Source of the DNA: Solwaraspora sp. WMMA2065
Lineage (GTDB): Bacteria > Actinomycetota > Actinomycetes > Mycobacteriales > Micromonosporaceae
Direction: 5' to 3'
DNA length: 64,000 nucleotides
NCBI RefSeq assembly: GCF_030345075.1
Contig: NZ_CP128361.1
Location: forward strand, 3,100,001 to 3,164,000
In this document: positions 1-9,066 of the stretch, one piece after another
How positions within the stretch are numbered: position 1 is the stretch's first letter
How the letters are laid out: the number at the start of each line of letters is the position of its first letter
Notes under the pieces: model-generated
Seen by the model: only the letters and a program-made list of their open reading frames with translations
What the model was told of the DNA's origin: nothing
Databases searched by the model: none
Made by a program: the position numbers and the translations under genes

Positions 1-1
1 C

Positions 2-766
2 GGCAACCTGGCCAACCACCAGCTGCAGCTCGACGTGTTCGGGCCGATCGCCGACCTGCTCGCGGTGGTCGCCGATGCCCGTGGTTCCGTGCACGATGAC
101 GAGTGGCGGGTGCTGGAGGCGATGGTGCAGGCGGTCGAGCGCCGCTGGCACGAGCCGGACCACGGACTGTGGGAGGCCCGGCTCGCTCCCCGGCACCATG
201 TCTTCTCCAAGGTCATGTGCTGGATGACGGTGGACCGGGCGCTTCGGATGGCGGGCCGGCACGGCGGCGGCGAACGGCCAGACTGGGTCGAGCTACGCGA
301 CCGGATCGGCCGCAACGTGCTGGAACACGGCTGGCATGCCAAGGCCGGCGCGTACACAGTCGCCTACGGCGACGAGGAGATGGATGCCTCCTCGCTGTGG
401 ATCGGGTTGTCCGGGCTGCTGCCCGACGACGACCCGCGGTTCCTCGCCACCGTGCTCAAGGTGGAGGCGGACCTGCGCAGCGGCCCGGTGGTCTACCGCT
501 ACCGGTGGGATGACGGGTTGCCCGGCCGGGAGGGCGGGTTCCACATCTGCACCGCCTGGCTGATCGAGGCGTACCTGCGCACCGGGCGGCGCGGTGACGC
601 CGAGGAGCTGTTCGAGCAGATGATCGACACCGCCGGCCCGACCGGTCTGCTGCCCGAGCAGTACGATCCGCTCGCCGAACGCGGGCTGGGCAACCATCCT
701 CAGGCGTACAGCCATCTGGGGCTGATCCGGTGCGCGCTGCTGCTGGACGACATGCTCAAGCTCTGA
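2..766 (+). CDS. GH15-family glycosidase, C-terminal part (5' end outside window)
   Basis: The reading frame is open from the left edge of the window, so the gene starts upstream and only about 254 C-terminal residues are seen. The fragment has the alternating helix pattern of an alpha/alpha-barrel. It carries conserved-looking stretches such as HHVFSKVMCW, GFHICTAWLIEAY and, near the end, GLLPEQYDP, all typical of actinobacterial GH15 proteins (glucoamylase- or trehalase-like). The family hydrolyses alpha-glucosidic bonds with inversion. The exact substrate cannot be told from this part. The gene converges on the siroheme synthase gene and is followed by a hairpin at 777-810. The internal GTG at position 35 is not the true start. 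Confidence 0.8.
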   Translation, partial: GNLANHQLQLDVFGPIADLLAVVADARGSVHDDEWRVLEAMVQAVERRWHEPDHGLWEARLAPRHHVFSKVMCWMTVDRALRMAGRHGGGERPDWVELRDRIGRNVLEHGWHAKAGAYTVAYGDEEMDASSLWIGLSGLLPDDDPRFLATVLKVEADLRSGPVVYRYRWDDGLPGREGGFHICTAWLIEAYLRTGRRGDAEELFEQMIDTAGPTGLLPEQYDPLAERGLGNHPQAYSHLGLIRCALLLDDMLKL

Positions 767-776
767 AACCGCAGCT

Positions 777-810
777 GGTCCGGCGCGCCGCTCCCCCGGC
801 ACGCCGGACC
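777..810. terminator. Bidirectional terminator-like hairpin between convergent genes
   Basis: The 9-base arms GGTCCGGCG (777-785) and CGCCGGACC (802-810) are perfect inverted repeats around a 16-base loop. They fill the 46-base gap between the stops of the GH15 gene and the siroheme synthase gene. There is no T tract, as is common in high-GC actinobacteria. Confidence 0.55.
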
Positions 811-812
811 GC

Positions 813-2093
813 TCAGTCCTCGGTCCGGTCGGCTCGGCCGGTCGGCCGGTCGGCTCGATCGGTCGGCACGTCCAGCGTGCCGACCACGTCGCCGACGACC
901 ACCACGGCCGGCGGCCGCAGTCCGGCTGCGGCGGCCTCGCCGGCCACCGCGCCCAGGGTCGACGTCAGCGCCCGCTGGGCACCGGTGGTCGCCTCCTGCA
1001 CCACCGCCGCCGGGGTGTCCGCGCCACGGCCGTTGGCGAGCAGCGTCCCGGCGATCGCCGGCAGGTTCTTCAGCCCCATCAGCACCACCAGGGTGCCGCG
1101 CAGCCGGGCGAGCGCCGGCCAGTCCACGAGCGACAGCCGGTGCCCCGGCGGCAGGTGGCCGGAGACCACGGTGAACTCGTGGGCCACCCCCCGGTGGGTG
1201 ACCGGGATACCGGCGGCGGCGGGTGCCGCGACCGAACTGCTCACGCCGGGCACCACCGACACCGGTACGCCCGCCTCGACGCAGGCCAGCAACTCCTCGC
1301 CGCCCCGGCCGAAGACGTACGGGTCACCGCCCTTGAGGCGGACCACTGTGGATCCGGACCGGGCCCGGTCCACCAGGATCCGGTTGATCTCCTCCTGAGC
1401 GGCAGCCGGGCCGTACGGGATCTTCGCGGCGTCGACCAGCTCGACCCGGGCGGGCAGCTCGTCCAACAGCAGCCCGGGCACCAGCCGGTCGGCGACCACC
1501 ACGTCGGCTTCGGCGAGCGCGCGGCGGCCCTTCACGGTGATCAGTTCCGGGTCGCCGGGGCCGGCGCCGACCAGGACCACCCGGCCGGTCGGGCCGGGGC
1601 CGGCGGTGGCCGGTGCCTCCCCGGCGGGGTCAGCGACCGGGATGGTGCCGTCGGACAGCCGCTGGTCAATCGCGTCCCGGACCCGGACCGCCCGCTGCGG
1701 GTCCCCGCCGCCGAGCACCGCCACGGTCACCGGGCCGTGCCGGGTCACCGCCGGCGTCCAGGCGGTCGCCTCGGTCCGGTCGTCGGCCCGAACGCAGAAC
1801 ACCCGCCGGGGCTCGGCGGCAGCGCTGACTTCGGCCGCCGCCGCCGGGTCGTCGACGGCGACCTGGACCAGCCAGGCCCCGTCCAGGTCACCGGGCTGGA
1901 ACCGCCGCTGCCGCCAGCTCAGCCGCCCGGCGGTGACGAGCCCGTGCAAAGCCGGGGTCAGCTCGGGTGACACGACGAGCACGTCGGCTCCGGCGTCCAG
2001 CAACGCCGGCACCCGCCGGGTGGCGACCGCGCCGCCGCCGACCACCAGCACCCGCCGGCCGTCCAGCCGCAGCCCCAGTGGGTAAAGATTCAC
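813..2093 (-). CDS. cobA: Siroheme synthase / uroporphyrinogen-III C-methyltransferase (fused)
   Basis: A 426-residue two-domain protein of the CysG type. Residues 1-150 form a Rossmann-type precorrin-2 dehydrogenase domain (VGGGAVATRR near residue 18). From about residue 165 there is a SAM-dependent methyltransferase domain with LVGAGPGDPELITVKG, RLKGGDPYVFGRGGEE and VVPGVSSS, the signatures of uroporphyrinogen-III methyltransferases. It makes precorrin-2 and probably sirohydrochlorin for siroheme or cobamides. The start (ATG, 2093) lies 4 bases inside the end of cobT (2090), so the two genes are translationally coupled. The stretch between the domains and the C-terminal tail are low in complexity. 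Whether it serves siroheme, B12 or both cannot be told from the sequence; the neighbours favour B12. Confidence 0.9.
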   Translation of the reverse strand: MNLYPLGLRLDGRRVLVVGGGAVATRRVPALLDAGADVLVVSPELTPALHGLVTAGRLSWRQRRFQPGDLDGAWLVQVAVDDPAAAAEVSAAAEPRRVFCVRADDRTEATAWTPAVTRHGPVTVAVLGGGDPQRAVRVRDAIDQRLSDGTIPVADPAGEAPATAGPGPTGRVVLVGAGPGDPELITVKGRRALAEADVVVADRLVPGLLLDELPARVELVDAAKIPYGPAAAQEEINRILVDRARSGSTVVRLKGGDPYVFGRGGEELLACVEAGVPVSVVPGVSSSVAAPAAAGIPVTHRGVAHEFTVVSGHLPPGHRLSLVDWPALARLRGTLVVLMGLKNLPAIAGTLLANGRGADTPAAVVQEATTGAQRALTSTLGAVAGEAAAAGLRPPAVVVVGDVVGTLDVPTDRADRPTGRADRTED

Positions 2094-3187
2094 TTCTCGG
2101 AAACTCCCGCCGCGTCAAAGGTGGCCACCTCGTGCAGGACCCGGACCGCACTGACCATCATCGGCCAGGCGAGCAGGGCGCCGGTGCCCTCTCCCAGGCG
2201 CAGCTCCAGGTCGACCAATGGGTGCAGGCCGAGCTGGCGCAGCCCAACGGTAGCCCCCGGCTCCACCGAACGGTGCCCGGCGACCATCGCGGCGGTGGCG
2301 TGCGGGGCCAGGGCCGCTGCGGCCAGCGCGGCGGCCACCGCGCTGACCCCGTCCAGGATCACCGGGATCCGCCGGGCGGCGGCACCGAGCAGGAAGCCGC
2401 AGAGCGCTGCGTGTTCCAGCCCGCCGAGCGCGGCCAGCACGCCGACCGGGTCGGCCGGGTCCGGCCGGTGCCGGCGCAGCGCGGCGTCCACCACGGACAT
2501 TTTCCGCTGGTACGTCGGCTCGTCGACCCCGGTACCCCGGCCGGTGACATCAGCTGCCGCCGCACCGGTGAAGCCGGCGATCAGGGCCGCCGCCGCGGTG
2601 GTGTTGGCGATCCCCATGTCCCCGGTGAGCAGGCTGGCGGCGCCACCGTCATGCAGGTCGCCGGCGACCCGGATGCCCACCTCGACGGCGGTACAGGCCT
2701 CGTCGACGGTCATCGCCGGCCCGCTGGACAGGTCGGCGGTGCCGGGGCGTACCCGGGCCGACACCAGCCCGGCGGCGGGCTCCAGCGGCGCGGCCACGCC
2801 CACGTCGACCACGGTGACGCTGGCCCCCATCTGCCGGGCGAAGGCGTTCACCACCGCGCCGCCGGCCAGAAAGTTGGCCACCATCTGCGCGGTGACCTCC
2901 TGCGGCCAGGGGGTGACCCGTTGCCGGTGCACCCCGTGGTCGGCGGCGAAAACGGCCACCGCGCCGGGCTCGGGCAGCGGTGGCGGGCAGGCCGCGGCGA
3001 GGCCGGCGAGCCGCACCGACAGCTCCTCCAGCGCGCCGAGCGAGCCGGCCGGCTTGGTCAGCCGGGCGTGCAGTGCGCGGGCCTGAGTCATCGCGTCACC
3101 GTCAGGTGGCCGGATCCGCGCCAGGGTCGCCTCGACCAGTGAGCCGGTCGGGCCGTCGGGCGCAGGACCTCCAGAGCCGTCGGGCAT
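2090..3187 (-). CDS. cobT: Nicotinate-nucleotide--dimethylbenzimidazole phosphoribosyltransferase
   Basis: A 365-residue CobT that transfers phosphoribose from nicotinate mononucleotide to the lower-ligand base, giving alpha-ribazole phosphate for the cobamide nucleotide loop. Seen motifs are LTKPAGSLG near the N terminus, VFAADHGV, GDMGIANTTAAAA, and GEGTGA near the C terminus. The last contains the glutamate known as the catalytic base in this family. The open frame extends 117 codons further upstream, but that part is arginine-rich shadow sequence. The ATG at 3187 overlaps the TGA of the upstream aminotransferase by one base (TGATG), which fixes the start. It is the middle gene of a three-gene cobamide operon. 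Confidence 0.93.
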   Translation of the reverse strand: MPDGSGGPAPDGPTGSLVEATLARIRPPDGDAMTQARALHARLTKPAGSLGALEELSVRLAGLAAACPPPLPEPGAVAVFAADHGVHRQRVTPWPQEVTAQMVANFLAGGAVVNAFARQMGASVTVVDVGVAAPLEPAAGLVSARVRPGTADLSSGPAMTVDEACTAVEVGIRVAGDLHDGGAASLLTGDMGIANTTAAAALIAGFTGAAAADVTGRGTGVDEPTYQRKMSVVDAALRRHRPDPADPVGVLAALGGLEHAALCGFLLGAAARRIPVILDGVSAVAAALAAAALAPHATAAMVAGHRSVEPGATVGLRQLGLHPLVDLELRLGEGTGALLAWPMMVSAVRVLHEVATFDAAGVSEK

Positions 3188-4248
3188 CAGTCCTCCAGGG
3201 TGGTCGACAACACGGAGACGAAGGCGTCGGTGGTGGCAGTGTCCCGTACCGCGATCCGCAGCCAGTCGACACCCAGCCCGGGGAACGTGTCGCCGCGGCG
3301 TACCGCGTAGCCACGCTCGCGCAGCCGGTGCCGAACCCGCTGCGCACCGGCGACGTGGATCAGGACGAACGCGCTGGCCGGGGTGCCGGCCACGGTGACC
3401 GCGGGCAGTTCGGCGAGCCGTCGGACCAGGTGGGCGCGCTCGGTGGCGAGCGCGGCGGCGAACCGGCGTTCGGCGCCCACCGCCCGGCGGCTGGCGCACA
3501 CCTCGGCGGCGACCAGCGCCGGAGTGGCGACCGGCCACAGCGGCGCCGCGGTGGCGAGCCGGCGCAGCAGCGGCTGCGGGCCGAGCAGGTAACCGATCCG
3601 CAACCCGGCCAGGCCCCAGGTCTTGGTCAGGCTGCGCACCACGACGAGTCCGGGCAGGTCGCGCCGGTCGGCCAGGGACTGAGGTTCACCCGGTCCGTCG
3701 GCGGCGCAGGTAGTGTCGGCGAACGCCTCGTCGACGACGACGACCCGGCCGGGTCGGGTGAGCGCGGCGACCGTCTCGGCGGGGTGCAGCACCGACGTCG
3801 GGTTGGTCGGGTTGCCGATGAGCACCAGGTCCGCGTCGGCCGGGACGAGGCCGGGGTCGAGGGTGAACCCGGTGTCGGCGGACAACAACACCCGGTCGAC
3901 CCGGTGCCCGGCGTTGCGCAGCGCGGCTTCCGGCTCGGTGAACTGCGGGTGCACCACCACCGGGTGGCGGGCGTCGCGCAGCGCCTGGGCGATCAGTACG
4001 AAGCCCTGGGCGGCGCCGGCGGTGAGCAGCACCTCGCTGGCGGGCCGGCGGTGCCGGGCTGCGACGGCCGTGACAGCGGCCCGCTGGTCGGGGTAGCGGG
4101 CGAGGTCGCGCAGGCTGGCTCGGACCGGATCGGTCAGCCAGCGCGGCGGTTCGCCGACGCGGACGTTGACCGCCAGGTCGATCAGGCCGGGGGTGGCCTC
4201 GACGTCGCCGTGGTGCCCGAGATCGTACTCCTGCATGGTGGCGATCAT
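3187..4248 (-). CDS. cobC: CobC-type PLP aminotransferase (Rv2231c-like), cobamide biosynthesis
   Basis: A 353-residue fold-type I PLP enzyme of the histidinol-phosphate aminotransferase/threonine-phosphate decarboxylase group. The PLP lysine lies in SLTKTWGLAGLRIGY, NPTNPTS is the usual cofactor-phosphate region, and VVVDEAF is the Asp that pairs with the pyridine nitrogen. In cobamide synthesis such enzymes supply the aminopropanol phosphate arm; many actinobacterial members are simply called cobC. The gene is first in a minus-strand operon with cobT and the SUMT gene. An upstream ATG four codons before MQEYDLGHHGD is the annotated start; the second Met (residue 5) is an alternative. It diverges from the penicillin-binding protein gene across 110 bp. 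No cobalamin riboswitch fold was recognised there. Confidence 0.82.
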   Translation of the reverse strand: MIATMQEYDLGHHGDVEATPGLIDLAVNVRVGEPPRWLTDPVRASLRDLARYPDQRAAVTAVAARHRRPASEVLLTAGAAQGFVLIAQALRDARHPVVVHPQFTEPEAALRNAGHRVDRVLLSADTGFTLDPGLVPADADLVLIGNPTNPTSVLHPAETVAALTRPGRVVVVDEAFADTTCAADGPGEPQSLADRRDLPGLVVVRSLTKTWGLAGLRIGYLLGPQPLLRRLATAAPLWPVATPALVAAEVCASRRAVGAERRFAAALATERAHLVRRLAELPAVTVAGTPASAFVLIHVAGAQRVRHRLRERGYAVRRGDTFPGLGVDWLRIAVRDTATTDAFVSVLSTTLED

Positions 4249-4358
4249 GCCGGGCGGGCGGGATGAAATCGACGAAGGGTGACGCTTGTGACACGATTCG
4301 TCTTGTGGTTTTAATCCTTTTGGTCACTTTTTGTAGCTGTCCGGCTTAGCTTTGGGCC

Positions 4359-6524
4359 GTGAGGAAACACACCCGCCACCCCGCTCGCCGTGGCCGCCTC
4401 GTCCAACTGCTCCGGGCCGGTCTGATCGCCGGTGTCGTGGTCGCCGCCGCCGCGTACCCGATGGCCGCCGTCGCCGGACTCGGCATCATCGCCAGCACCA
4501 GGGCGATCGACCAGATTCCCAGCGAGCTGCGCGACGCCCAGCCGGCCCAGACGTCGTACGTCTACGCCGCCGACGGCAAGACCCTGGTGACGATGTTCTA
4601 CGAGGAGCACCGCAAGTACGTACCGCTGACCGAGATGTCGCCGTTCATCCAGCAGGCCATCGTCGCCTCGGAGGACAACCGGTTCTACCAGCACTCCGGC
4701 GTCGACCCGAAGGGCGTCGCCCGGGCGTTCGTCGCCAACCAGCAGGCCGGCGGGGTGTCCCAGGGCGGCTCCACCCTGACCATGCAGTACGTCCGGCTCG
4801 CCCTGCAGCAGACCGCCCAGAACCCGCTGGAGCTGCAGGCAGCCACGGCACAGACCCCCGGCCGCAAGATCCGGGAGATCCGGATCGCGATGGAGCTCGA
4901 GAAGCAGATGTCCAAACCGGAGATCCTGGAGCGGTACCTCAACGCCGCCTACTTCGGTCACCGGGCGTACGGCATCTACGCCGCCGCGGAGATCTTCTTC
5001 TCCAAGCACCCGAAGGCGCTGACCGCCAGCGAGGCCGCGCTGATCGCCGGACTGGTCAAGGCACCGTCGGAGTACGATCCGGCGACATCGGACCAGGCCG
5101 CGGCCACCGAGCGGCGCAACTACGTCATCGACCGGATGGCCGACCTGGGCTACCTCTCCCCGGTCGCGGCCGAGCAGGCCAAGGCCGAACCGATCCGACT
5201 CAACCTGAGCACCCCGCCGAACGAGTGCGTGTCGGTGCCGCAGGAGCACAACGACTGGGGCTTCTTCTGCGACTACCTCAAGTCCTGGTGGATGAGCCAG
5301 AAGGCGTTCGGCGACAGCCCGTCCGAGCGGCTGGCCAACCTGCGTACCGGCGGGTACCGGATCGTCACCAGCCTCGACCCCGGCATCCAGAAGGTCGCCC
5401 AGGAACAGGTCACTTCCCGGGAGTCGATCGGCAGCCCGTTCGCGCACGGCCTGGTGGCGGTCGAACCCGGCACCGGACAGGTCAAGGCGATGGCGGTGAA
5501 CCGGGTCTACTCGCTCGACCAGACCGGCAACGGCCAGCACTCCAACCCCAACCTGCGGGAGAAGGTCAAAGGCAACTACCCGAACACGGTGACACCGCTG
5601 CTCGGCGGCGGCGACCTGCCCGGGTACCAGGCCGGCTCGACCTTCAAGATGTTCACCATGCTGGCCGCGCTGGACGCCGGAATGCCGTTGCGTTCCGGAT
5701 TCAACGCGCCGCACCGGATCAACTCCATCTACGACGGCGGCCAGGGCAGCAGCAGTTGCGGCGGACGGTGGTGCCCGAGCAACGCCGACGGGTCGATGGC
5801 CGGCTTCCACTACATGTGGTCCGGGTTCGGTAAGTCGGTCAACACCTACTTCGTCTGGCTGCTGCAGCAGGTCGGCGCGGAGAAGGCGGTGCAGATGGCC
5901 GAGCGGCTCGGGCTGCGTTGGCGCACCGACGTCGACCGGCGCAACGCCTCACCCGAGTACGCCAGCAAGTGGGGCGCGTTCACCCTCGGTGTCTCCGACG
6001 TGACCCCGCTGGAGATGGCGAACGCGTACGCCACCATCGCCGCCGACGGCAGCCACTGCGAGGACTCGCCGGTGCTGGCGGTGGAGAACCCGGACGGCAG
6101 CCCGGTCACCTACCGGGCATTGACCGGGGCCGACGTCGAGGTGGCCACCCCGCGCTGCCGGGCGGCCTTCTCTCCGGACGTGGCCCGGGCCGCCACCGAC
6201 GCCGCCCGCTGCCCGGTCGGCGACCGCCCGGCCACCGGCGGCTGTGGTGGCTGGGCCACCGCTGAAGGGGTCGCCAAGGCGGTCGGGCGACCGGTCGCCG
6301 GCAAGACCGGTACCACCGACAGCACCCGGTCCGCCTGGTTCACCGGCTACACCCCGGAACTCGCCGTGGCCAGCTTCATCGCCGACCCGGACAACCCGTT
6401 CAACGCGGTCGGCGACTGGCAGTCGCAGAAGCCGGTGGACTCCGCCGCCGGCACGTTGAAGAACGCCCTCAAGGGCAAGCCGGTACGCCAGTTCACTCCG
6501 CCGTCAGCCGAGATCGTCGGCTGA
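4359..6524 (+). CDS. Class A penicillin-binding protein (transglycosylase/transpeptidase)
   Basis: A 721-residue bifunctional peptidoglycan synthase. A basic N terminus is followed by one membrane segment (about residues 17-45). The GT51 transglycosylase domain shows EDNRFYQHSG (catalytic Glu near 105), GGSTLTMQYVR and the ILERYLNAAYFG motif. The transpeptidase domain has the acyl-serine motif STFK at 427-430, SVN in GKSVNTYF, and KTGTT near 649. It polymerises lipid II outside the membrane and cross-links the stem peptides. There is no PASTA tail. The start is a GTG without an obvious Shine-Dalgarno sequence, so it may be leaderless. Its 3' end overlaps the convergent cobB stop by 21 bp. Confidence 0.93.
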   Translation: MRKHTRHPARRGRLVQLLRAGLIAGVVVAAAAYPMAAVAGLGIIASTRAIDQIPSELRDAQPAQTSYVYAADGKTLVTMFYEEHRKYVPLTEMSPFIQQAIVASEDNRFYQHSGVDPKGVARAFVANQQAGGVSQGGSTLTMQYVRLALQQTAQNPLELQAATAQTPGRKIREIRIAMELEKQMSKPEILERYLNAAYFGHRAYGIYAAAEIFFSKHPKALTASEAALIAGLVKAPSEYDPATSDQAAATERRNYVIDRMADLGYLSPVAAEQAKAEPIRLNLSTPPNECVSVPQEHNDWGFFCDYLKSWWMSQKAFGDSPSERLANLRTGGYRIVTSLDPGIQKVAQEQVTSRESIGSPFAHGLVAVEPGTGQVKAMAVNRVYSLDQTGNGQHSNPNLREKVKGNYPNTVTPLLGGGDLPGYQAGSTFKMFTMLAALDAGMPLRSGFNAPHRINSIYDGGQGSSSCGGRWCPSNADGSMAGFHYMWSGFGKSVNTYFVWLLQQVGAEKAVQMAERLGLRWRTDVDRRNASPEYASKWGAFTLGVSDVTPLEMANAYATIAADGSHCEDSPVLAVENPDGSPVTYRALTGADVEVATPRCRAAFSPDVARAATDAARCPVGDRPATGGCGGWATAEGVAKAVGRPVAGKTGTTDSTRSAWFTGYTPELAVASFIADPDNPFNAVGDWQSQKPVDSAAGTLKNALKGKPVRQFTPPSAEIVG

Positions 6525-8099
6525 GGCCACCAGCACCGGCTCGGTGTCCTCGTCGTCGCCGACAGCCGGCGGCCGGGGCCCGGGGGGATGCGGCGCGGAC
6601 GCATGCGGCGCTGCCGAATGCGGTGCAGGCGGGTGCGGACCGGGCGGATGCGGCGGCACCGGCGGATGCGGTGCGGGCTCGCCGGCCGGCGGGCCGACCG
6701 GGGAGCCCGCACCGGGGCGGCCGTCGGCGGCGGCGACCACCAGTCGCCGGGCGATCTCCGGCGCCCCCGCCCAGTGCAGCGTCAACTGGGAGGCGTGCAC
6801 CCGACGCCAGACGAAGCCTTCCGGCACCCCGTTGCCCCAGGTCCACGCGGGGGTGTGGCCGGCACGCGGGGAAACCACCGCCTGGTGCTGCTTGTAGCCG
6901 ATCAGGCGACCGCCGAGCGGCGCGACCGGGGTGGCCGCCCGCGACGTCGCCTCCCGGTAGCCGACGATCATCCGGTCGGTGGTCGACGCCACCGCGTCGA
7001 ACACCTCACCCATCGGCCGCCCGTCACACTCCCGGACCAGCCAGAGCAGCCCGGTCCCCTCGGCCAGCACCGGCCGACCGGACCGGGCCAGGTCGGCCAC
7101 CGCGAGGGTCAACGCCCGGTTCGCCGACAACTCCGGCAGGTAGGTCTCCGGCAGCCCGCCGGGCAGTACCAGCGCCGCCGTCGCCTCCGGCAACGACTCG
7201 TCCCGCAGCGGATCGACCGGCACCACCGCGGCACCGGCGGCGGTGAGCAGTTCGACCGTCTCCGCGTAGCCGTAGATCAGCTCAGCGGTGCCGGCGACCG
7301 CGATCACCGGACGCCGGGCCGGCGGCGGCGCCGGCGGCACCCCGGCCGCCTCGGCCTCGGCGGCCAACGCGTCGCCGGCGGTCCACTCCGGCACCGGCAG
7401 CTGCGGCGCCGACCGGGCCATCGCCAGCACCAAGTCCAGGTCGACGGCCGCGTCCACCGCCTCACCGAGCCGGCGGATCAGCCGTACCGTGTCGATGCTG
7501 TGGTGCGCGACCGGCACCACCCCGGCCGGGCGCGGGATCCCCGCCGGCAGTTCGCCCCGGTGCAGCGCGCCGAGCACCGGCACGCCGATCTCGTCCAACG
7601 CGGTACGGAGCACCTGTTCGTGCCGCGCCGAGCTGACCCGGTTGAGGATCACCCCGCCGAGCCAGAGCAGTTCGTCGTACGCCCGGAAACCGTGGACCAG
7701 CGCACCCACCGACTGGCCCATCGTCGCCGCGTCCACCACCAGCAGCACCGGGGCGCGCACGGCGGTGGCGACGGTCGCCGTGGACGGGCTGTCCGGCCGG
7801 CTGCCGAGACCGTCGAACAGCCCCATCGCCCCGGCGACCACGGCGATGTCGGCTCCGGCCGCACCGTGCACCAGCAGCGGACCGATCCGCCCGGAGCCCA
7901 CCAGCATCGGGTCCAGGTTGCGGCCCGGACGCCCGGCGGCGGCACCCAGGTACGCGGCGTCGGTGTGGTCCGGCCCGACCTTCAGCCCGGCGGTGCTCAG
8001 CCCTCGGTGCCGCAGCGCGGCCAGCAGGCCGATCGCCACCGACGACTTGCCGTGGCCGGACGCGGGGGCGCTCACCACCAGGCGGGGCAGGGACGGCAT
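6504..8099 (-). CDS. cobB: Cobyrinate a,c-diamide synthase-like protein with Pro/His-rich tail
   Basis: A 531-residue CobB/CbiA-family protein that would amidate the a and c side chains of (hydrogeno)cobyrinate using ATP. The N-terminal P-loop ASGHGKSS is clear. A DTP/dethiobiotin-synthetase-like ATPase domain is followed by a class I glutamine-amidotransferase-like half. The expected nucleophile elbow (AECGG or AECAG in the family) reads AEGTG, so the catalytic cysteine is missing. The conserved GYREA region and YKQHQ follow. The last about 65 residues are a Pro/His-rich repeat ending in an acidic patch. The start at ATG 8099 follows AGGAG at 7 bases; a longer frame upstream has no such site. 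It is convergent with the PBP gene, overlapping by 21 bp. Confidence 0.82.
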   Translation of the reverse strand: MPSLPRLVVSAPASGHGKSSVAIGLLAALRHRGLSTAGLKVGPDHTDAAYLGAAAGRPGRNLDPMLVGSGRIGPLLVHGAAGADIAVVAGAMGLFDGLGSRPDSPSTATVATAVRAPVLLVVDAATMGQSVGALVHGFRAYDELLWLGGVILNRVSSARHEQVLRTALDEIGVPVLGALHRGELPAGIPRPAGVVPVAHHSIDTVRLIRRLGEAVDAAVDLDLVLAMARSAPQLPVPEWTAGDALAAEAEAAGVPPAPPPARRPVIAVAGTAELIYGYAETVELLTAAGAAVVPVDPLRDESLPEATAALVLPGGLPETYLPELSANRALTLAVADLARSGRPVLAEGTGLLWLVRECDGRPMGEVFDAVASTTDRMIVGYREATSRAATPVAPLGGRLIGYKQHQAVVSPRAGHTPAWTWGNGVPEGFVWRRVHASQLTLHWAGAPEIARRLVVAAADGRPGAGSPVGPPAGEPAPHPPVPPHPPGPHPPAPHSAAPHASAPHPPGPRPPAVGDDEDTEPVLVASADDLG

Positions 8100-8226
8100 C
8101 TGCGACTCCTCTGTACGTACGGGTGACGGGCGGTCCCGGGTGACGGACGCCCGGTGGGGTCGGCCGGACCGCCTCCGGCGGCATCGGTGGAACAGCCGCA
8201 AGACGATACCCGGTAGTCTCCGCCAT

Positions 8227-9066
8227 GTGTACCGGTTCCTGCTGACGCCCCGGTGGCTGGGCTACCTCGTGGTGGCCCTGGCCGCCGCGGCGGTGATGGT
8301 TCAGCTGGGAAACTGGCAGCTCGACCGCTACCACCAACGCAGCGCGGTCAACGACCGGATCGACACCGCCGGGCAGCAGACCCCGGTCGAGCTGACCCGG
8401 GCCGCCGGCCACCCAGGCCCGGCACCCGGCCAGGCCGGCGACCCGCCACCGGAGTCGGCGACCTGGACCAGGGTGACCGCCGTCGGACGCTACGACAGCG
8501 ACAACGACGTGCTGGTCCGCAGCCGTACGGTGAACAGCCGGGTCGGCTACGAGGTGCTCACCCCGCTGGTGCTGGCGGACGGTTCCGCGGTGCTGGTCGA
8601 CCGGGGCTGGATCCCGCCGGACGACAGCGGGCTCGCCGTCGCGCCGCCGGTGCCGCCGGCGCCGACCGGCGAGGTGAGGGTGACCGGGCTGCTGCGCCAG
8701 CCGGAGCCGATGTCCGGCTCGGTGACCCGCCAGGACGGCACGCTGCAGACCCGGCGGATCGCCACCCCGGTGCTCGCCGCCGAGTTGCCCTATCCAATCT
8801 ACGGCGGCTACGTGCTGCTGCAGGAGCAGGATCCGCCGGCCGACCCGGTCTTCGTCGCCGTACCGATCCGGCACGAGAACAGCTGGCAGAACGGCGGCTA
8901 TGTGGCCCAGTGGTGGATCTTCGCGGCGATGACCCTGGTCGGTTTCGGCTGGCTGGCCCGGCGCGAGGCACACCACCGGCGGCGGCCGGCCGGTGACGGT
9001 GACCGGGCCGACGCCATCGGAGGCGATGCCGACCCGGTCGACCGGCGTCCGACTACCGTGCGGTGA
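8227..9066 (+). CDS. SURF1-family cytochrome oxidase biogenesis protein
   Basis: A 279-residue SURF1-type protein. One membrane segment follows the N terminus (LLTPRWLGYLVVAL onward), then the family hallmark LGNWQLDRYHQR. A periplasmic domain carries VLVRSRTVNSRVGYEVLTPL and VLVDRGWIP, and a second membrane segment (WWIFAAMTLVGFGWL) lies near the C terminus. SURF1 proteins help insert heme a into cytochrome c oxidase. The start is taken as GTG 8227; the upstream frame is a shadow of cobB. The stop overlaps the start of the downstream permease by 4 bases (GTGA), so the two are likely co-translated. Confidence 0.9.
   Translation: MYRFLLTPRWLGYLVVALAAAAVMVQLGNWQLDRYHQRSAVNDRIDTAGQQTPVELTRAAGHPGPAPGQAGDPPPESATWTRVTAVGRYDSDNDVLVRSRTVNSRVGYEVLTPLVLADGSAVLVDRGWIPPDDSGLAVAPPVPPAPTGEVRVTGLLRQPEPMSGSVTRQDGTLQTRRIATPVLAAELPYPIYGGYVLLQEQDPPADPVFVAVPIRHENSWQNGGYVAQWWIFAAMTLVGFGWLARREAHHRRRPAGDGDRADAIGGDADPVDRRPTTVR

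Noticed and set aside
4249-4358. Possible cobalamin riboswitch upstream of the cobamide operon.
   Set aside because: Only 110 bp separate the divergent genes, and no B12-box-like stretch or the expected long fold was seen.
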